DNA of 64,000 nucleotides. Source: Paracoccus aerius. GTDB taxonomy: Bacteria > Pseudomonadota > Alphaproteobacteria > Rhodobacterales > Rhodobacteraceae. This document shows positions 10,060-18,043 of this stretch, piece after piece. The stretch's first letter is position 1. The number at the start of each line of letters is the position of its first letter. A program made the translations under genes and the position numbers. The notes under the pieces are model-generated. The model was not told where the DNA came from. It searched no databases and was given only the letters and a program-made list of their open reading frames with translations. The stretch spans positions 62,001 to 126,000 of the forward strand of contig NZ_BNCL01000004.1 in NCBI RefSeq assembly GCF_014656455.1, in the 5' to 3' direction.

Positions 10060-10451
10060 CGTTCGGCAACCAGCGTCCGGCCAGCGGGGCGGGACGGACG
10101 GGCGGGTGCGGGTTCCGGCTGTGGTTGCGGCTCGGCCGCGACCTCGCGCAGGGGCGAAGGGGTGAACACCCGCGCCGGCGCGGCCAGGGGCGAGACTCCG
10201 CCTTGGCCCACGATGCGGCGCAGCGCCTCGGCCCCGCGCCGGGCCGATATGGCGACCGAGACAAGCGCCAGGCAGCAACCCGACAGCAGGATCAGCAGCA
10301 CGATTCCCAGCAGCCCCAGGAAAACCGGCAGCGGGGGGATACCCTCGGCCTGGCCGACCTGGGTAACGATCGCCCCCACCAGGGCCAGGACGCCGATCAC
10401 AAAGACCGCGCCGACGATCCGCTGCACCCACACCATCACATCTGCCTTCAT
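10056..10451 (-). CDS. Membrane protein of unknown function, two helices
   Basis: 131 residues from ATG 10451, preceded by AAGGGGC; an upstream in-frame ATG lacks this site. Two hydrophobic helices (about residues 8-30 and 42-68, the second with GCCLALVSVAIS) are followed by a basic RRGAEALRRI segment and a Pro/Ala-rich tail ending in RTLVAER. The helical hairpin puts both ends on the same side of the membrane. I do not recognise a family. It converges on plsY with overlapping stop codons. Confidence 0.65.
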   Translation of the reverse strand: MKADVMVWVQRIVGAVFVIGVLALVGAIVTQVGQAEGIPPLPVFLGLLGIVLLILLSGCCLALVSVAISARRGAEALRRIVGQGGVSPLAAPARVFTPSPLREVAAEPQPQPEPAPARPSRPAGRTLVAER

Positions 10452-10675
10452 GGCCTGCCCCTTCTTGTTTTCCCTGCCCTGCCACCGGCTGCCGCGTGGA
10501 TCAAGCCCGACCGGCTTCATTTTGTCGTGCGCCGCGCGGATCCCCTTGGCGCAATCGATTTTTATTAAAATAAAACAAAACCGTCGCAGAAGCGTTAACC
10601 TTTCTGGGGACTGTCTGCGGGCAGCGCGCCGGTCGGCGTCGCGGCGATCTCGGTGTAACGATCAGGAACACGTTC

Positions 10676-11740
10676 ATGAAGATGCAACTTGCCGCCCTTG
10701 CGGCCCTTTCGGCATTCGCCCTGTCCCCCGCGGCCCATGCCGCCACCACCTGGAACACCCTGACCGGCGAGGCGCCGATCGTGGTCGCCCATCGCGGCGC
10801 CAGCGGCTATCTGCCCGAGGAAACGCTGGGCAGCTATGAACTCGCCATCAAGATGGGCGCGGATTACATCGAACCCGATGTCCAGATGACCAAGGACGGC
10901 CACCTGGTGGCCATGCACGACACCACGCTGAACCGCACCACCAATGTGGCAACCCTGTTCGCGCCCCGCAACGGCCGTTACAATGTCGGCGACTTCACCC
11001 TGGCGGAAATCAAGCAACTGACCGTCAAGCCGACCGGCGCGCTGTCGCAGCCCGATTCGACCTATCTGGGCTTTACCCCCACCATGCCCGATCCCTACAA
11101 GGTTCCCACGCTGGACGAGGTGCTGGGCTTCCTGAAGAACTACAACACCGCAAACGGAACATCGGTCGGCATCTATCCCGAGGCCAAGGCTCCCTTCGAT
11201 TCCGTGAAGGAACAGAAGATCATCGCCTCGTTGAAGGACAACGGCTTCACCACGGCGGCGGACAAGGTGATCCTGCAATCCTTCGCCTATCAGTCGGTGG
11301 CGAACCTGACCGATCTTCTGGACATGAACGACATGGAGGCCGAGGTTGCGCAGCTGGGTTCGGTCCGCCTGCAGAACGGTGTCTATGGCGTGAACGGCAG
11401 CGACGGCTTCTGGTCGCTGGACCAGATTGCAAGCGTGGCGACGGGCGTGGGCGTCAGCTATACCGGCATCACCGAGGACTTCATCAAGGCCGCCCATAAC
11501 CTGGGCCTCAAGGTGCACGCCTATACCTTCCGCCCGCTGAAGGAAGACGAGGCTTTTGCGATGATCCAGCCGATGCTGGATTGGGGCCTGGACGGCTTCT
11601 TCACCGACTATACCGACCTGGGCCGCACCGTGGTCGATGCCAATGCGCCCGCACCCGTGCCGCTGCCCGCTGCCGCGCCGCTGTTGCTGGCGGGCATCGG
11701 TGGCCTGGCCCTGCTGCGTCGCCGCCGGAAAGCCGCCTGA
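10676..11740 (+). CDS. Exported glycerophosphodiester phosphodiesterase with VPLPA-CTERM tail
   Basis: This enzyme hydrolyses glycerophosphodiesters to glycerol 3-phosphate and an alcohol. The 354-aa protein has a Sec signal peptide (cleavage after AHA, about residue 22), the catalytic VAHRGASG with PEETLGSYELAI, IEPDVQMTKDG and MHDTTLNRTT, and the TIM-barrel end HAYTFRPL ... GLDGFFTDY. The last 27 residues (328-354) are a VPLPA motif, a hydrophobic helix and RRRRKAA. This is the VPLPA-CTERM sorting tail recognised by exosortase-type peptidases in Rhodobacterales, so the protein is probably processed at the membrane and released or surface-retained. No exosortase is in the window. The upstream region is AT-rich near 10560-10585. 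Confidence 0.93.
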   Translation: MKMQLAALAALSAFALSPAAHAATTWNTLTGEAPIVVAHRGASGYLPEETLGSYELAIKMGADYIEPDVQMTKDGHLVAMHDTTLNRTTNVATLFAPRNGRYNVGDFTLAEIKQLTVKPTGALSQPDSTYLGFTPTMPDPYKVPTLDEVLGFLKNYNTANGTSVGIYPEAKAPFDSVKEQKIIASLKDNGFTTAADKVILQSFAYQSVANLTDLLDMNDMEAEVAQLGSVRLQNGVYGVNGSDGFWSLDQIASVATGVGVSYTGITEDFIKAAHNLGLKVHAYTFRPLKEDEAFAMIQPMLDWGLDGFFTDYTDLGRTVVDANAPAPVPLPAAAPLLLAGIGGLALLRRRRKAA

Positions 11741-11747
11741 CCTGAAT

Positions 11748-11771
11748 GGGGCGCTGCCACGGCGGCGCCCC
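11748..11771 (+). terminator. Stem-loop terminator after the glycerophosphodiesterase gene
   Basis: A nearly perfect 10-11 bp GC-rich hairpin (GGGGCGCTGCC pairing with GGCGGCGCCCC around a tiny loop) starts eight bases after the stop. It is followed by TTGCCTGCCTT, a poor T tract. Confidence 0.6.
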
Positions 11772-11875
11772 TTGCCTGCCTTGGCCAAGGCACCGGTGAT
11801 CTATTATCTTTTGTTTATTCCTTGCGACATGGTGCACACTGGGGCGCAGATGGTTTCCAGCCCCGGTGATTCGTC

Positions 11876-13339
11876 ATGTGCCTGGCCTGCTATGAACCCG
11901 ATCCCCAGACCGGCAGGATTCATTTCTGCCACTGCGGCAGCCCCCAGACCCTTGCGATCATGCGGCGGATCGAGGCGGACATTTCCCGCCGCCAGATGAT
12001 GGGCGGCATGGCCGCCGTGATGGGCATGTTCTCAGGCTTCGGCCTTGCGCCCCACCCGACACGGGCACAGATCCCTGCCCGGCCCGTGCTGCTGACCAAC
12101 CTGCGCCTTTTCGACGGCGAGACGCTGTCCCTGCGCCAGGGCGTAGAAGTCCTGGTGGACGGGGATCGCATCGCAGGGCTGCCCGTGCCGGGCCAGGGGC
12201 CGGCCGAGGCGCAGCGCATCGATTGCGGCGGGCGCACCGTGATCCCGGGCCTGATCGACACCCATTGGCACACGACGTTGGCATCCGTCAGCCAGATTGT
12301 CGCCATGACGCAGGATCCCGGCCTTCTGCACCTGATCGCGGGGCAGGAAGCCGGCGCGACCCTGATGCGCGGTTTCACCACAGTGCGCGACGTGGGCGGC
12401 CCGGCCTTCGGGCTGAAGGCCGCCATCGACCGGTCGGTCGTGACGGGGCCGCGCATCTTCCCGGCCGGGGCGATCATTTCCCAGACTTCGGGGCATGGCG
12501 ATTTCCGCTTCCAGAACAGCCTGCCCATGATGCCCGGCGATCCGGCCGATCATGCAAGCCGGCAAGGCATGTCGGCGCTTGCCGATGGCGTGCCGGAGGT
12601 TCTGCGCCGCACCCGCGAGCAGTTGATGAAGGGCGCCAGCCAGATCAAGATCACCGCGGGCGGCGGGGTCGCGTCGCAATACGACCCGCTGGAGTCGCTG
12701 CAGTTCACCGAAGCCGAGATGCGCGCGGCGGTCGATGCCGCCACCGACTGGGGCACCTATGTCTGCGCCCATGTCTACACGCCGCCGGGCATCCGGCGTT
12801 GCATCGCGGCCGGGGTCAAGTCCATCGAGCATGGGCAGCTTGCCGACGAGGACACTGTTCGCATGATGGCCGACACCGACACATGGTGGTCGATCCAGCC
12901 GTTCCTGGCGGACGAGGACGCGAACCAGTATGCCGACCCCAAGGCCGTCGCCGCCCAGCGGCAGGTGGCCGAAGGCACGGCCCGCGCCTTTGAATGGGCC
13001 GACAAGCACCGGGTCAACTGGGCCTTCGGCAGCGACATCCTTTACCGCGGGGGCGAAAGCCAGGGGCGGCAACTTGCCAAGCTGGCGCGCTTCATGTCGC
13101 CACTTTCGGCGCTGCACCGCGCCACCGGCGCGGCAGGCAGGCTGCTGGCGCTGTCGGGTGCGCGGGCGCCCTATGACGGGCGGCTTGGGGTGATCGCCGA
13201 AGGTGCGCTGGCGGATCTTCTGGTGATCGACGGCGATCCCGAACAGCGGCTTGACTGGCTGGACGACAGGGCAAGCCTGCGGCTGATCATGAAGGGCGGC
13301 AGGATCTTCAAGAACGAACTGTCGGAGGATGCGATATGA
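11876..13339 (+). CDS. Tat-exported amidohydrolase (imidazolonepropionase/prolidase-like)
   Basis: 487 aa. Metal-site motifs are intact: IDTHWHTT, the KITAGGG lysine region, CAHVYTP, IEHGQL and FGSDILY, as in binuclear amidohydrolases of the prolidase/imidazolonepropionase type. The N-terminus is odd: a Cys cluster (Cys2, Cys5, Cys18, Cys20) precedes a twin-arginine signal (SRRQMM at 38-43, hydrophobic stretch, TRAQ near 63). The mature enzyme is probably periplasmic and exported folded with metal. Substrate unknown. The ATG at 11876 begins the Cys cluster. The stop overlaps the next gene by four bases. Confidence 0.85.
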   Translation: MCLACYEPDPQTGRIHFCHCGSPQTLAIMRRIEADISRRQMMGGMAAVMGMFSGFGLAPHPTRAQIPARPVLLTNLRLFDGETLSLRQGVEVLVDGDRIAGLPVPGQGPAEAQRIDCGGRTVIPGLIDTHWHTTLASVSQIVAMTQDPGLLHLIAGQEAGATLMRGFTTVRDVGGPAFGLKAAIDRSVVTGPRIFPAGAIISQTSGHGDFRFQNSLPMMPGDPADHASRQGMSALADGVPEVLRRTREQLMKGASQIKITAGGGVASQYDPLESLQFTEAEMRAAVDAATDWGTYVCAHVYTPPGIRRCIAAGVKSIEHGQLADEDTVRMMADTDTWWSIQPFLADEDANQYADPKAVAAQRQVAEGTARAFEWADKHRVNWAFGSDILYRGGESQGRQLAKLARFMSPLSALHRATGAAGRLLALSGARAPYDGRLGVIAEGALADLLVIDGDPEQRLDWLDDRASLRLIMKGGRIFKNELSEDAI

Positions 13340-14064
13340 CCAAGGCCCTTGCCGTCCTAGCCGCTGTCCTGGCCTGCACCGCCCCACCCCCTGCCCCGGC
13401 CCAGGAATGGCGCGCCCAGGTGACGCCCTATGTCTGGGCCACGGGGCTGGGCGGCGACATCACGCCTTTCACCGGCGCGCCCACATTGTCCTTCGAGAAA
13501 AGCTTTTCCGACGTGCTGGAGGATCTGGACGCGGCCTTCTTCCTGTCGGCCTATGCCCGCAGGGACCGCTTCGTCCTTCTGGGGGATCTCAGCTATGCGG
13601 CCAGTTCGAAGTCGGGGCTGGTCCCGCGCGGCCTGCCCGCCGAGGCTGAATTGCGCCAGCGTTCCCTGACCGTCGCGGCGGGCTGGCGGGCCATCGACAG
13701 CGGCGGCCTTGCCCTCGACGTCCTGGGCGGCCTGCGCGCCTGGACCATCAAGGCCGAGATATCGGTCGCGGGGGGCGCGATCAGCCGGTCGGGGGACAAG
13801 GATTTCGTCGACCCGGTCGTGGCGCTGCGGGCCAATTACGCGCTTGCCCCCAGATGGTCCGCTATCGCCTATATCGACCATGGCGTCACCGGGATCGGCT
13901 CCGACAAGACCACGCAGGTCCTGGCGACCGTCAATTACCAGATGGCGGAACGGGCCTATCTTTCCTTGGGCTACCGGCGGCTGGACGTGGACTACCGCAG
14001 CGGCGGGACGCGGGTGGATGCCACGATGGCAGGCCCGCTTCTGGGCCTGACCTGGCGGTTCTGA
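13336..14064 (+). CDS. Outer-membrane beta-barrel-like protein
   Basis: 242 aa with a Sec signal peptide (cleavage after APAQ, about residue 23). The mature part has alternating hydrophobic/polar stretches rich in Gly, Tyr and aromatic residues (VTPYVWATGLGG, LSLGYRRLDVDY) and ends in a C-terminal Phe (LGLTWRF), the usual signature of BAM-inserted barrels. It overlaps the amidohydrolase gene by four bases, so it may serve the same substrate or envelope process. No enzyme motif is visible. Confidence 0.75.
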   Translation: MTKALAVLAAVLACTAPPPAPAQEWRAQVTPYVWATGLGGDITPFTGAPTLSFEKSFSDVLEDLDAAFFLSAYARRDRFVLLGDLSYAASSKSGLVPRGLPAEAELRQRSLTVAAGWRAIDSGGLALDVLGGLRAWTIKAEISVAGGAISRSGDKDFVDPVVALRANYALAPRWSAIAYIDHGVTGIGSDKTTQVLATVNYQMAERAYLSLGYRRLDVDYRSGGTRVDATMAGPLLGLTWRF

Positions 14065-14070
14065 TCGTGC

Positions 14071-15441
14071 CTAGTAGGAATATTCGCGATAGATCGGCGT
14101 CAGATCGCCGCCCCATTCGCCGTGGTATTTTTCAAGCAGTTCGTCTGCCAGGACGGTCCCGCTGTCCACGCTTTCCTTCAGCGCGTTGAGGAAGTGCGTC
14201 TCGTCCGGGACAAGGCCGCCCGCGCCGGGACGGGCGCGGTTGTTCAGACCCTGTTCGGCGATCGCCAGAACCTCACGCGCCAGATCCTGCATGTGGACGC
14301 CGTTCACGCTGGCCTGCAGGCCGCGGAGCCCGGCGTCGCGGCGCAGGCCTTCGCGGGTCTCGTCGTCCCAGTCCTTGACCAGATCCCAGGCGGCATCAAG
14401 CGCGCCTTGGTCATAGATCAGCCCCACCCACAGCGCGGGCAGTGCGCAAAGCCTGCGCCAGGGTCCGCCATCGGCGCCGCGCATCTCGATGTATTTCTTG
14501 ACCCGTGCTTCCGGGAAGACGGTGGTCATGTGGTCGGCCCAGTCCGACAGGGTAGGCACCTCGCCCGGAAGGGCCGGCAGGCGGCCGTCCAGGAAGTCGC
14601 GGAACGACTGGCCCAAGGCGTCGATATACTTGCCGTCGCGATACACGAAATACATCGGCACGTTCAGGACGTAATCCACCCAGGCATCATAGCCGAAGCC
14701 GTCCTTGAAGACGAAGGGCAGCATCCCGGTGCGGGCATTGTCCAGGTTCTGCCAGATATGGGCACGCCAGCTTTTCCAGCCATTGGGCTTGCCATCGAGG
14801 AAGGGCGAATTGGCAAACAGCGCGTTCGCGACCGGCTGCAATGACAGCGCGACCCGCATCTTCTGGACCATGTCGGCTTCGCTGCCGAAGTCCAGGTTCA
14901 CCTGCACGGTGCAAGTGCGATACATCATCTGCTTGCCCAGGGTGCCTACCCGGTCCATGTAGTCGGTCATCAGCCGATAGCGCCCCTTGGGCATCATCGG
15001 CATGTCGTCCTGTCCCCAGATCGGGGCCGCACCTAGGCCGATGAAGCCCGCGCCAATGCGGTCGGCGATTTCCTTCACCTCGGCCAGGTGCTGGTTCACC
15101 TCGTCGCAGGTCTGGTGGATGGTTTCCAGGGGCGCGCCCGACAATTCAAGCTGCCCGCCCGGTTCAAGGCTGATATTGGCGCCGTCGCGTTCCAGGCCGA
15201 TCAGCTTGTCCTGCTCCATCACCGGGTTCCAGCCGAAGCGTTCCTGCAGGCCCGACAGCATGGCGTGGACGGAACAGGCGCCCTCGTATGGCAAGGGCAT
15301 CAGGCTGTTCTTGTCATAGCCGAACTTCTCGTGCTCGGTCCCGATGCGCCAGGCGTCGCGCGGCTTTTCCCCGCTGGCGATATAGGCGGCCAACTGGTCA
15401 CGGCTTTCGATCGGGCCTCCGCCCTGTTGTGGTATCGACAT
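14071..15441 (-). CDS. gshA: Glutamate-cysteine ligase (plant/alphaproteobacterial type)
   Basis: This enzyme makes gamma-glutamylcysteine, the first step of glutathione synthesis, in the cytoplasm. The 456-aa protein belongs to the GCS2-like class of alphaproteobacteria and plants, not the E. coli class. Recognisable segments are GTEHEKFGYD (residue 38 region), the Gly-rich LEPGGQLELSGAP, MPKGRYRLMTDYM, the TVQVNLDFGSE sheet and EMRGADGGPW. It ends in TPIYREYSY. It converges on the beta-barrel gene with six bases between stops. Confidence 0.95.
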   Translation of the reverse strand: MSIPQQGGGPIESRDQLAAYIASGEKPRDAWRIGTEHEKFGYDKNSLMPLPYEGACSVHAMLSGLQERFGWNPVMEQDKLIGLERDGANISLEPGGQLELSGAPLETIHQTCDEVNQHLAEVKEIADRIGAGFIGLGAAPIWGQDDMPMMPKGRYRLMTDYMDRVGTLGKQMMYRTCTVQVNLDFGSEADMVQKMRVALSLQPVANALFANSPFLDGKPNGWKSWRAHIWQNLDNARTGMLPFVFKDGFGYDAWVDYVLNVPMYFVYRDGKYIDALGQSFRDFLDGRLPALPGEVPTLSDWADHMTTVFPEARVKKYIEMRGADGGPWRRLCALPALWVGLIYDQGALDAAWDLVKDWDDETREGLRRDAGLRGLQASVNGVHMQDLAREVLAIAEQGLNNRARPGAGGLVPDETHFLNALKESVDSGTVLADELLEKYHGEWGGDLTPIYREYSY

Positions 15442-15509
15442 GAGGAGAGGCCTTTCGAGCGTGTTTGCCGGTCACAGGTGGCAAGCGGCGATGCCCAAGT
15501 CAACCCGCC

Positions 15510-16040
15510 TCAACCCGGTCTCCGCCAAACGGTGCGCACTGCGTCATGCTGGTCAGCGACATGGGCCAAGGCGGCCGAGACCGCGCCCATGTCGAGGCCC
15601 GGCAGAGCCGTGAAGGCATGGGCCAGGGCGTCGGAGCCGGCCGCATCGACGGGCACCAGCAAAGCCTCGCCCGTTGCACTGCGCAAGCGCCAGTGGCCCT
15701 GGCCCTTCAGGCGCAACAGCCGGATCTCGACCAGGTCGCGCAATGCGATCTCTCCGCCCAGGACGGCGGCGCCGTAATAGCGGACGGCGCCCTCATCGAC
15801 CTCGACCACGCCGGGGGCGGCGATGCCGCGGCGGAAGGGCAGCCTGCGGATCGCGCCGATCAGCAGCGACAGGCCGACCAGAAGCACAAGCGCCCCGACT
15901 GCGGCGAAGAACCAGCCGCCGCGCAGGGCCAGCCAGAGGCCTCCCAGCAGGATCAGGGTTGCGACGATGGCCTCGGACCGTCGGGCGGCCCAGGCGCGCA
16001 GGTCGGGCCGGATCATGGGTGGGGGGCCGCGCATGGGCAT
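15510..16040 (-). CDS. Conserved membrane protein with PH-like C-terminal domain
   Basis: About 176 aa. An N-terminal RAWAARRSEAIV segment precedes two close membrane helices (about residues 27-65: TLILLGGLWLALRGGWFF and VGALVLLVGLSLL). A soluble beta-rich domain follows (PGVVEVDEGAVRYYG ... LVEIRLLRLKG), resembling small bacterial PH-like domains. The start is uncertain: ATGs at 16040, 16034 and 16016 are in frame and none has a clear Shine-Dalgarno sequence; I chose the first beyond the moaE stop. Function unknown. It lies between moaE and gshA. Confidence 0.65.
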   Translation of the reverse strand: MPMRGPPPMIRPDLRAWAARRSEAIVATLILLGGLWLALRGGWFFAAVGALVLLVGLSLLIGAIRRLPFRRGIAAPGVVEVDEGAVRYYGAAVLGGEIALRDLVEIRLLRLKGQGHWRLRSATGEALLVPVDAAGSDALAHAFTALPGLDMGAVSAALAHVADQHDAVRTVWRRPG

Positions 16041-16056
16041 TCGGTCAGCAAAGAAG

Positions 16057-16491
16057 CTACCATCGCGACAACGCATCTTCGTCGCTGGCCTTGGCATCGA
16101 CCCAGCGGGCCGCACCGTCACGGCCTATCTCGCGCTTCCAGAAGGGGGCGCGGGATTTCAGCCAGTCCATCAGGTAATCGGCAGCCTGGAAGGCTGCATG
16201 GCGGTGGCGGGCGGCCGTGGCGACCATCATGATCGGTTCACCCACCGGCAGCCGCCCGTGGCGGTGGACGATGCGCCAGTCGGTCAAGGCGAAGCGTTCG
16301 GCGGCCTGCCTGCCGTAATCGGACAGGGCCCGTTCCGTCATGCCGGGGTAATGCTCGATCTCCAACGCGGCCATGGCGCCCGTGTCGTCGCGCACGATGC
16401 CCGTGAAGGTGACGATGGCCCCCGCGCCCGCGCCAAAGCCCGCCAGTTCGGCTGCCAGGTCGAAGGGGGCGGAATGGACGCGGGCCGACAC
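16057..16491 (-). CDS. moaE: Molybdopterin synthase catalytic subunit MoaE
   Basis: MoaE, with thiocarboxylated MoaD, converts cyclic pyranopterin monophosphate to molybdopterin. The 144-aa protein shows the family core: GAIVTFTGIVRDD (about residue 28), LEIEHYPGMTE, HRHGRLPVGE and the catalytic Lys region KSRAPFWKRE. It lies four bases downstream of moaD on the same strand, consistent with one operon. Confidence 0.95.
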   Translation of the reverse strand: MSARVHSAPFDLAAELAGFGAGAGAIVTFTGIVRDDTGAMAALEIEHYPGMTERALSDYGRQAAERFALTDWRIVHRHGRLPVGEPIMMVATAARHRHAAFQAADYLMDWLKSRAPFWKREIGRDGAARWVDAKASDEDALSRW

Positions 16492-16495
16492 GGGA

Positions 16496-16747
16496 TCAGC
16501 CGCCGGTCATGGGCGGGAAGAAGGCGACCTCTCGGGCATCCGCGATGGGGCTGTCCAGATCGGCAAGCTGCTGGTCCACGGCGCAGCGCACGGCGGCAAG
16601 GTCGGCGAAGGCCGCCGCGTGCCAGTCGTCCCGCGCGGCCAGATCGGCAATCAGGTCCCGGACGGTCGTTGCCGCGGTCTCGATCCGCTCGCGCGGCTGG
16701 CCGATGCGTTCGCGCAGCCAGGCGAAATACAGCACGTCAAGCGTCAT
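16496..16747 (-). CDS. moaD: Molybdopterin synthase sulfur-carrier subunit MoaD
   Basis: 83-aa ubiquitin-like carrier that donates sulfur in molybdopterin synthesis. It starts LDVLYFAWLRERIG and ends in the essential Gly-Gly (FFPPMTGG), the residue pair adenylated by MoeB and then thiocarboxylated. Its first codons overlap the end of pgsA by 11 bases. moaE follows directly. Confidence 0.94.
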   Translation of the reverse strand: MTLDVLYFAWLRERIGQPRERIETAATTVRDLIADLAARDDWHAAAFADLAAVRCAVDQQLADLDSPIADAREVAFFPPMTGG

Positions 16748-17369
16748 GGCCCGGTTCCCGCAGGTAAGGGCGCGACTTCACGAAGTAATCCCAGCCGGTC
16801 CAGGCGGTCAGGATCGCCGCGATCCAGATCAGCAGCAAGCCCATCTGCGTCGCCAGATCCGCCCAGGAGGACGAGAAGGGCAGCCGCGATTCCCCCACCA
16901 GCGGCGGGCGGCCATGTTCGACATAGGCCAGCCCCGTGCCCAGGAACAGGACCGAGATGGCCACCATCTGCGTGGTCGTCTTCCATTTCGCCAGCTTCGT
17001 GACCTTCAGAAGACGGGCATTGGCGCCCAGGAATTCTCGCAGGCCGGACACGAAGACCTCGCGGAACAGGATCAGCGTGGCGGGCAGGATCAGCCAGGGG
17101 TTCATGCCGGAATAGCCGGTGATGACGACGATCGCGATCACCACCATGGCCTTGTCGGCGATGGGGTCCATGGCCGTGCCGAAGCGGCTTTCCTGCTGCC
17201 AGCTTCGCGCCAGATAGCCGTCGAACCAGTCGGTCACGGCCGCCAGAAGAAACAGCGACAGCGCCGCCCAGTCCGCGAAGGGCCGGCTGAAATAAAGGAA
17301 CATCAACGGCACGGCGGGCGCCGCGATCAGCCGAAGCAGGGTCAGGATATTGGGGATGGTCCAACGCAT
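16737..17369 (-). CDS. pgsA: CDP-diacylglycerol--glycerol-3-phosphate 3-phosphatidyltransferase
   Basis: PgsA makes phosphatidylglycerol phosphate at the inner membrane. The 210-aa protein has several membrane helices and the complete CDP-alcohol phosphatidyltransferase signature DG-x2-AR-x8-G-x3-D-x3-D in DGYLARSW...GTAMDPIADK. N-terminal WTIPNILTLLRLIAAP is typical of PgsA. It starts the pgsA-moaD-moaE run. Confidence 0.95.
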   Translation of the reverse strand: MRWTIPNILTLLRLIAAPAVPLMFLYFSRPFADWAALSLFLLAAVTDWFDGYLARSWQQESRFGTAMDPIADKAMVVIAIVVITGYSGMNPWLILPATLILFREVFVSGLREFLGANARLLKVTKLAKWKTTTQMVAISVLFLGTGLAYVEHGRPPLVGESRLPFSSSWADLATQMGLLLIWIAAILTAWTGWDYFVKSRPYLREPGHDA

Positions 17370-17404
17370 AAGGGCAAGCTAGTCCGTGGCGCGGGACTTT
17401 GAAA

Positions 17405-17434
17405 GGGGCGGCGCACCGAAATGCGCCGCGCCCC
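17405..17434 (-). terminator. Terminator of the 17450-17818 gene
   Basis: On the minus strand a long GC stem (GGGGCGCGGCGCA pairing with TGCGCCGCCCC, two-base bulge, six-base loop) is followed by TTTC. It lies 16 bases after the stop and separates this gene from pgsA. Confidence 0.65.
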
Positions 17435-17449
17435 GGATTGCGACGCCGC

Positions 17450-17818
17450 TCAGCCGATCGCGCCCTCGAACAGGGGATAGGCGCGGCCCGCGATGGTCAG
17501 GTGGACGGCCTTGATGCGCTGTTCGCCAAAGCGGCGGGTGCGATGGCCGATGACGCGGATCGGATCGCCGGGCATGGCGACGGCCTTGGTCAGGCCAAGG
17601 GCGGCATTGCGGGCGCGGCCGGCCAGTTCCACCGTCCAGTTGCGGCCTTCCGCGTCGCTGACGCACAGCACCGGATCGCTGCCGTTGCTGTAGTTGTCGG
17701 TCACGGTCCCGGTCAGTTCCATCAGATGCGGCTTGAATTCATCCCCCCGAGCAGCTTTGGGCAGGCCGGCAGGCATGAACCGCGGGACAACGATGCCGGG
17801 TTCGGGCAAACGGGTCAT
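17450..17818 (-). CDS. Small conserved protein, DUF6152-like beta fold
   Basis: 122 aa from ATG 17818, preceded by GAGGAAAGAGG. No signal peptide or membrane helix is seen. The segment from MELTGTVTDNYSN through WTVELAGRARN, PGDPIRVIGHRTRR and KAVHLTIAGRAYPL has the strand pattern of DUF6152/OB-like proteins. I infer this from pattern only. It has its own terminator and is probably monocistronic. Confidence 0.6.
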   Translation of the reverse strand: MTRLPEPGIVVPRFMPAGLPKAARGDEFKPHLMELTGTVTDNYSNGSDPVLCVSDAEGRNWTVELAGRARNAALGLTKAVAMPGDPIRVIGHRTRRFGEQRIKAVHLTIAGRAYPLFEGAIG

Positions 17819-18043
17819 GAGAGCCTCTTTCCTCAGGTTGAGAGAGGCAACCATAGCGCGATCACGGCACGACCTTGCGGTGCGGTTTTACCACATCTCG
17901 CAGTTGTTAAACCCAGGGTTTGGCTGCAAGGGCGGCAAGCTATTGAACCGGCAGGAATTTCAGCTCCTGGGTCATCCAGCTGGGGATGGATCTTCCACCA
18001 GGGTGGCGCAGTTTAGGAAGGGCTTCCGTAGCCGCCGCCCCGG

